Shown here: piece after piece, positions 5,356 to 5,981 of the stretch
How the letters are laid out: every line of letters starts with the position of its first letter
Numbering within the stretch: the first letter of the stretch is position 1
Assembly (NCBI GenBank): GCA_013329855.1
Contig: DUJI01000121.1
Location: forward strand, 1 to 5,981
Direction: 5' to 3'
From: Thermoplasmata archaeon
Lineage (GTDB): Archaea > Thermoplasmatota > Thermoplasmata > RBG-16-68-12
Length of the DNA: 5,981 nt
Made by a program: the position numbers and the translations under genes
Notes under the pieces: generated by a model
Databases searched by the model: none
Seen by the model: the letters and a program-made list of their open reading frames with translations, nothing else
Told to the model about the DNA's origin: nothing

Positions 5356-5981
5356 CTACGAACCGGCCCGGCGATACAAGTCCACGACTTGGTCTGCGAT
5401 TCTTGGCCAGCCCAGCTCCTCCAGCACAAACCGACGCCCATTTCGGACGGTTTCCGCAACGGATTCCCCGTCGTCTAGGACGTGAGCTAGTGCCGCATCG
5501 AGAGCCTCGACGTCTCCATAGGGAACGATGAATCCGGCCTTGGCGTCACGCAGGAGGCCCCCGCATCCCGACCCATCGGCCACAATCACCGGGGTACCGC
5601 ATAGCAAAGCTTCGAAGGGAACGAGACCGAACGGCTCGTAGGAGGTCGGATAGACGATGACTCGGGAGTCGACGAACGCCCCCAAACGATCACGGCCCGT
5701 GAGGAGGCCCGGCAGCACCGTGGCGTCACCGACTCCCAACCGTCTCACGAGCAGTTCCAGCGCCCGACGGTAGCCATCGTCCGGCCCCGCCACGACGAGT
5801 GCCACATCGTTCCGCTTCTGGGCAACCCGCTGAAAGGCCTGAGCGAGGTAGTCCAGCCCCTTCCGGGCGTTGAGGCGCCCGAGGTAGGTGATCAGGATCT
5901 TGCCCTCCAGCCCGAGCCGTCGGGCGAACGACCCCGGCGGGGGTAGATCCTGGTACTGCTGCGCATCAATGCCGTTGGGGA
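5356..5981 (-). CDS. GT4-family glycosyltransferase, C-terminal part (5' end beyond window)
   Basis: The last 207 codons of a gene that enters from the high-coordinate edge; the start codon is outside the window. The visible part begins at the inter-domain motif PNGID, with the preceding partial codon (NTC) compatible with Ile, Val, Leu or Phe, as expected for (I/V)PNGID. The donor-binding domain follows: TYLGRLNARKG (31-41; R39 and K40 positioned for diphosphate), ALVVAGPDDG (60-69), and the EX7E signature in SYEPFGLVPFEALLCGTPVI (113-132; E115 and E123). It ends naturally in a C-terminal helix, WPRIADQVVDLYRRAGS, and TAG (5358-5356). An internal GTG at 5805 is only a valine codon, not a start, because the family sequence continues upstream. 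Expected to be a cytoplasmic, nucleotide-sugar-dependent retaining transferase. It shares strand and probably transcript with the next gene. Specificity cannot be read from the sequence. Confidence 0.92.
   Translation of the reverse strand, partial: PNGIDAQQYQDLPPPGSFARRLGLEGKILITYLGRLNARKGLDYLAQAFQRVAQKRNDVALVVAGPDDGYRRALELLVRRLGVGDATVLPGLLTGRDRLGAFVDSRVIVYPTSYEPFGLVPFEALLCGTPVIVADGSGCGGLLRDAKAGFIVPYGDVEALDAALAHVLDDGESVAETVRNGRRFVLEELGWPRIADQVVDLYRRAGS

Noticed and set aside
1..5981. A novel defence, mobile or RNA-based system
   Set aside because: No repeats of array type, no integrase or transposase, no nuclease or helicase motifs and no structured RNA gene could be found. All coding capacity is accounted for by glycan-related enzymes.

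Overview
The window is GC-rich, densely coding DNA from a prokaryote. Every gene I can support lies on the minus strand, so transcription runs from high to low coordinates. The contents are a glycosyltransferase cluster of the kind that builds a cell-surface glycan (lipid-linked oligosaccharide, protein N-glycan, capsule or exopolysaccharide). Lineage cannot be fixed from sequence alone. The style of the large membrane protein, with a 'LLAEARDLLRRAKDLGVD' helical segment, together with the absence of recognisable bacterial -10/-35 boxes, leans towards a GC-rich archaeon (Thermoplasmatota-like is my best guess). A GC-rich bacterium is not excluded. No rRNA, tRNA, CRISPR array, transposase or integrase was seen.

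Layout in order of transcription. (1) 5981-5356: the C-terminal half of a GT-B/GT4 glycosyltransferase whose start lies outside the window. (2) About 5318 or 5226 down to 4057: a second GT4 enzyme with a problematic 5' end. The only in-frame start (GTG, 5226) cuts off the first beta strand. A well-placed ATG with a Shine-Dalgarno site at 5318 sits in another frame, so a one-base frameshift or sequence error is likely. (3) 4054-2897: a third GT4 enzyme, starting only 2 nt after the stop of gene 2. (4) 2735-423: a 770-residue polytopic membrane protein with GT-C glycosyltransferase-like layout and an unusual inserted hydrophilic helical domain. (5) 300-1: the first 100 residues of a fourth GT4 enzyme that runs off the window with no stop codon.

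The gaps are 37 or 129 nt (genes 1 to 2), 2 nt (2 to 3), 161 nt (3 to 4) and 122 nt (4 to 5). The longer gaps hold short palindromes and repeats, but no convincing promoter or T-rich terminator.

Proposed joint role (inference): the GT4 enzymes add sugars one after another from nucleotide-sugar donors on the cytoplasmic side. The GT-C-like protein, whose predicted acidic loop and C-terminal domain face outwards, would use a lipid-linked donor on the outer face, either extending or transferring the glycan. This is a recognisable type of locus, not a new system. The points most worth checking are the architecture of the 770-residue protein and the broken 5' end of gene 2.
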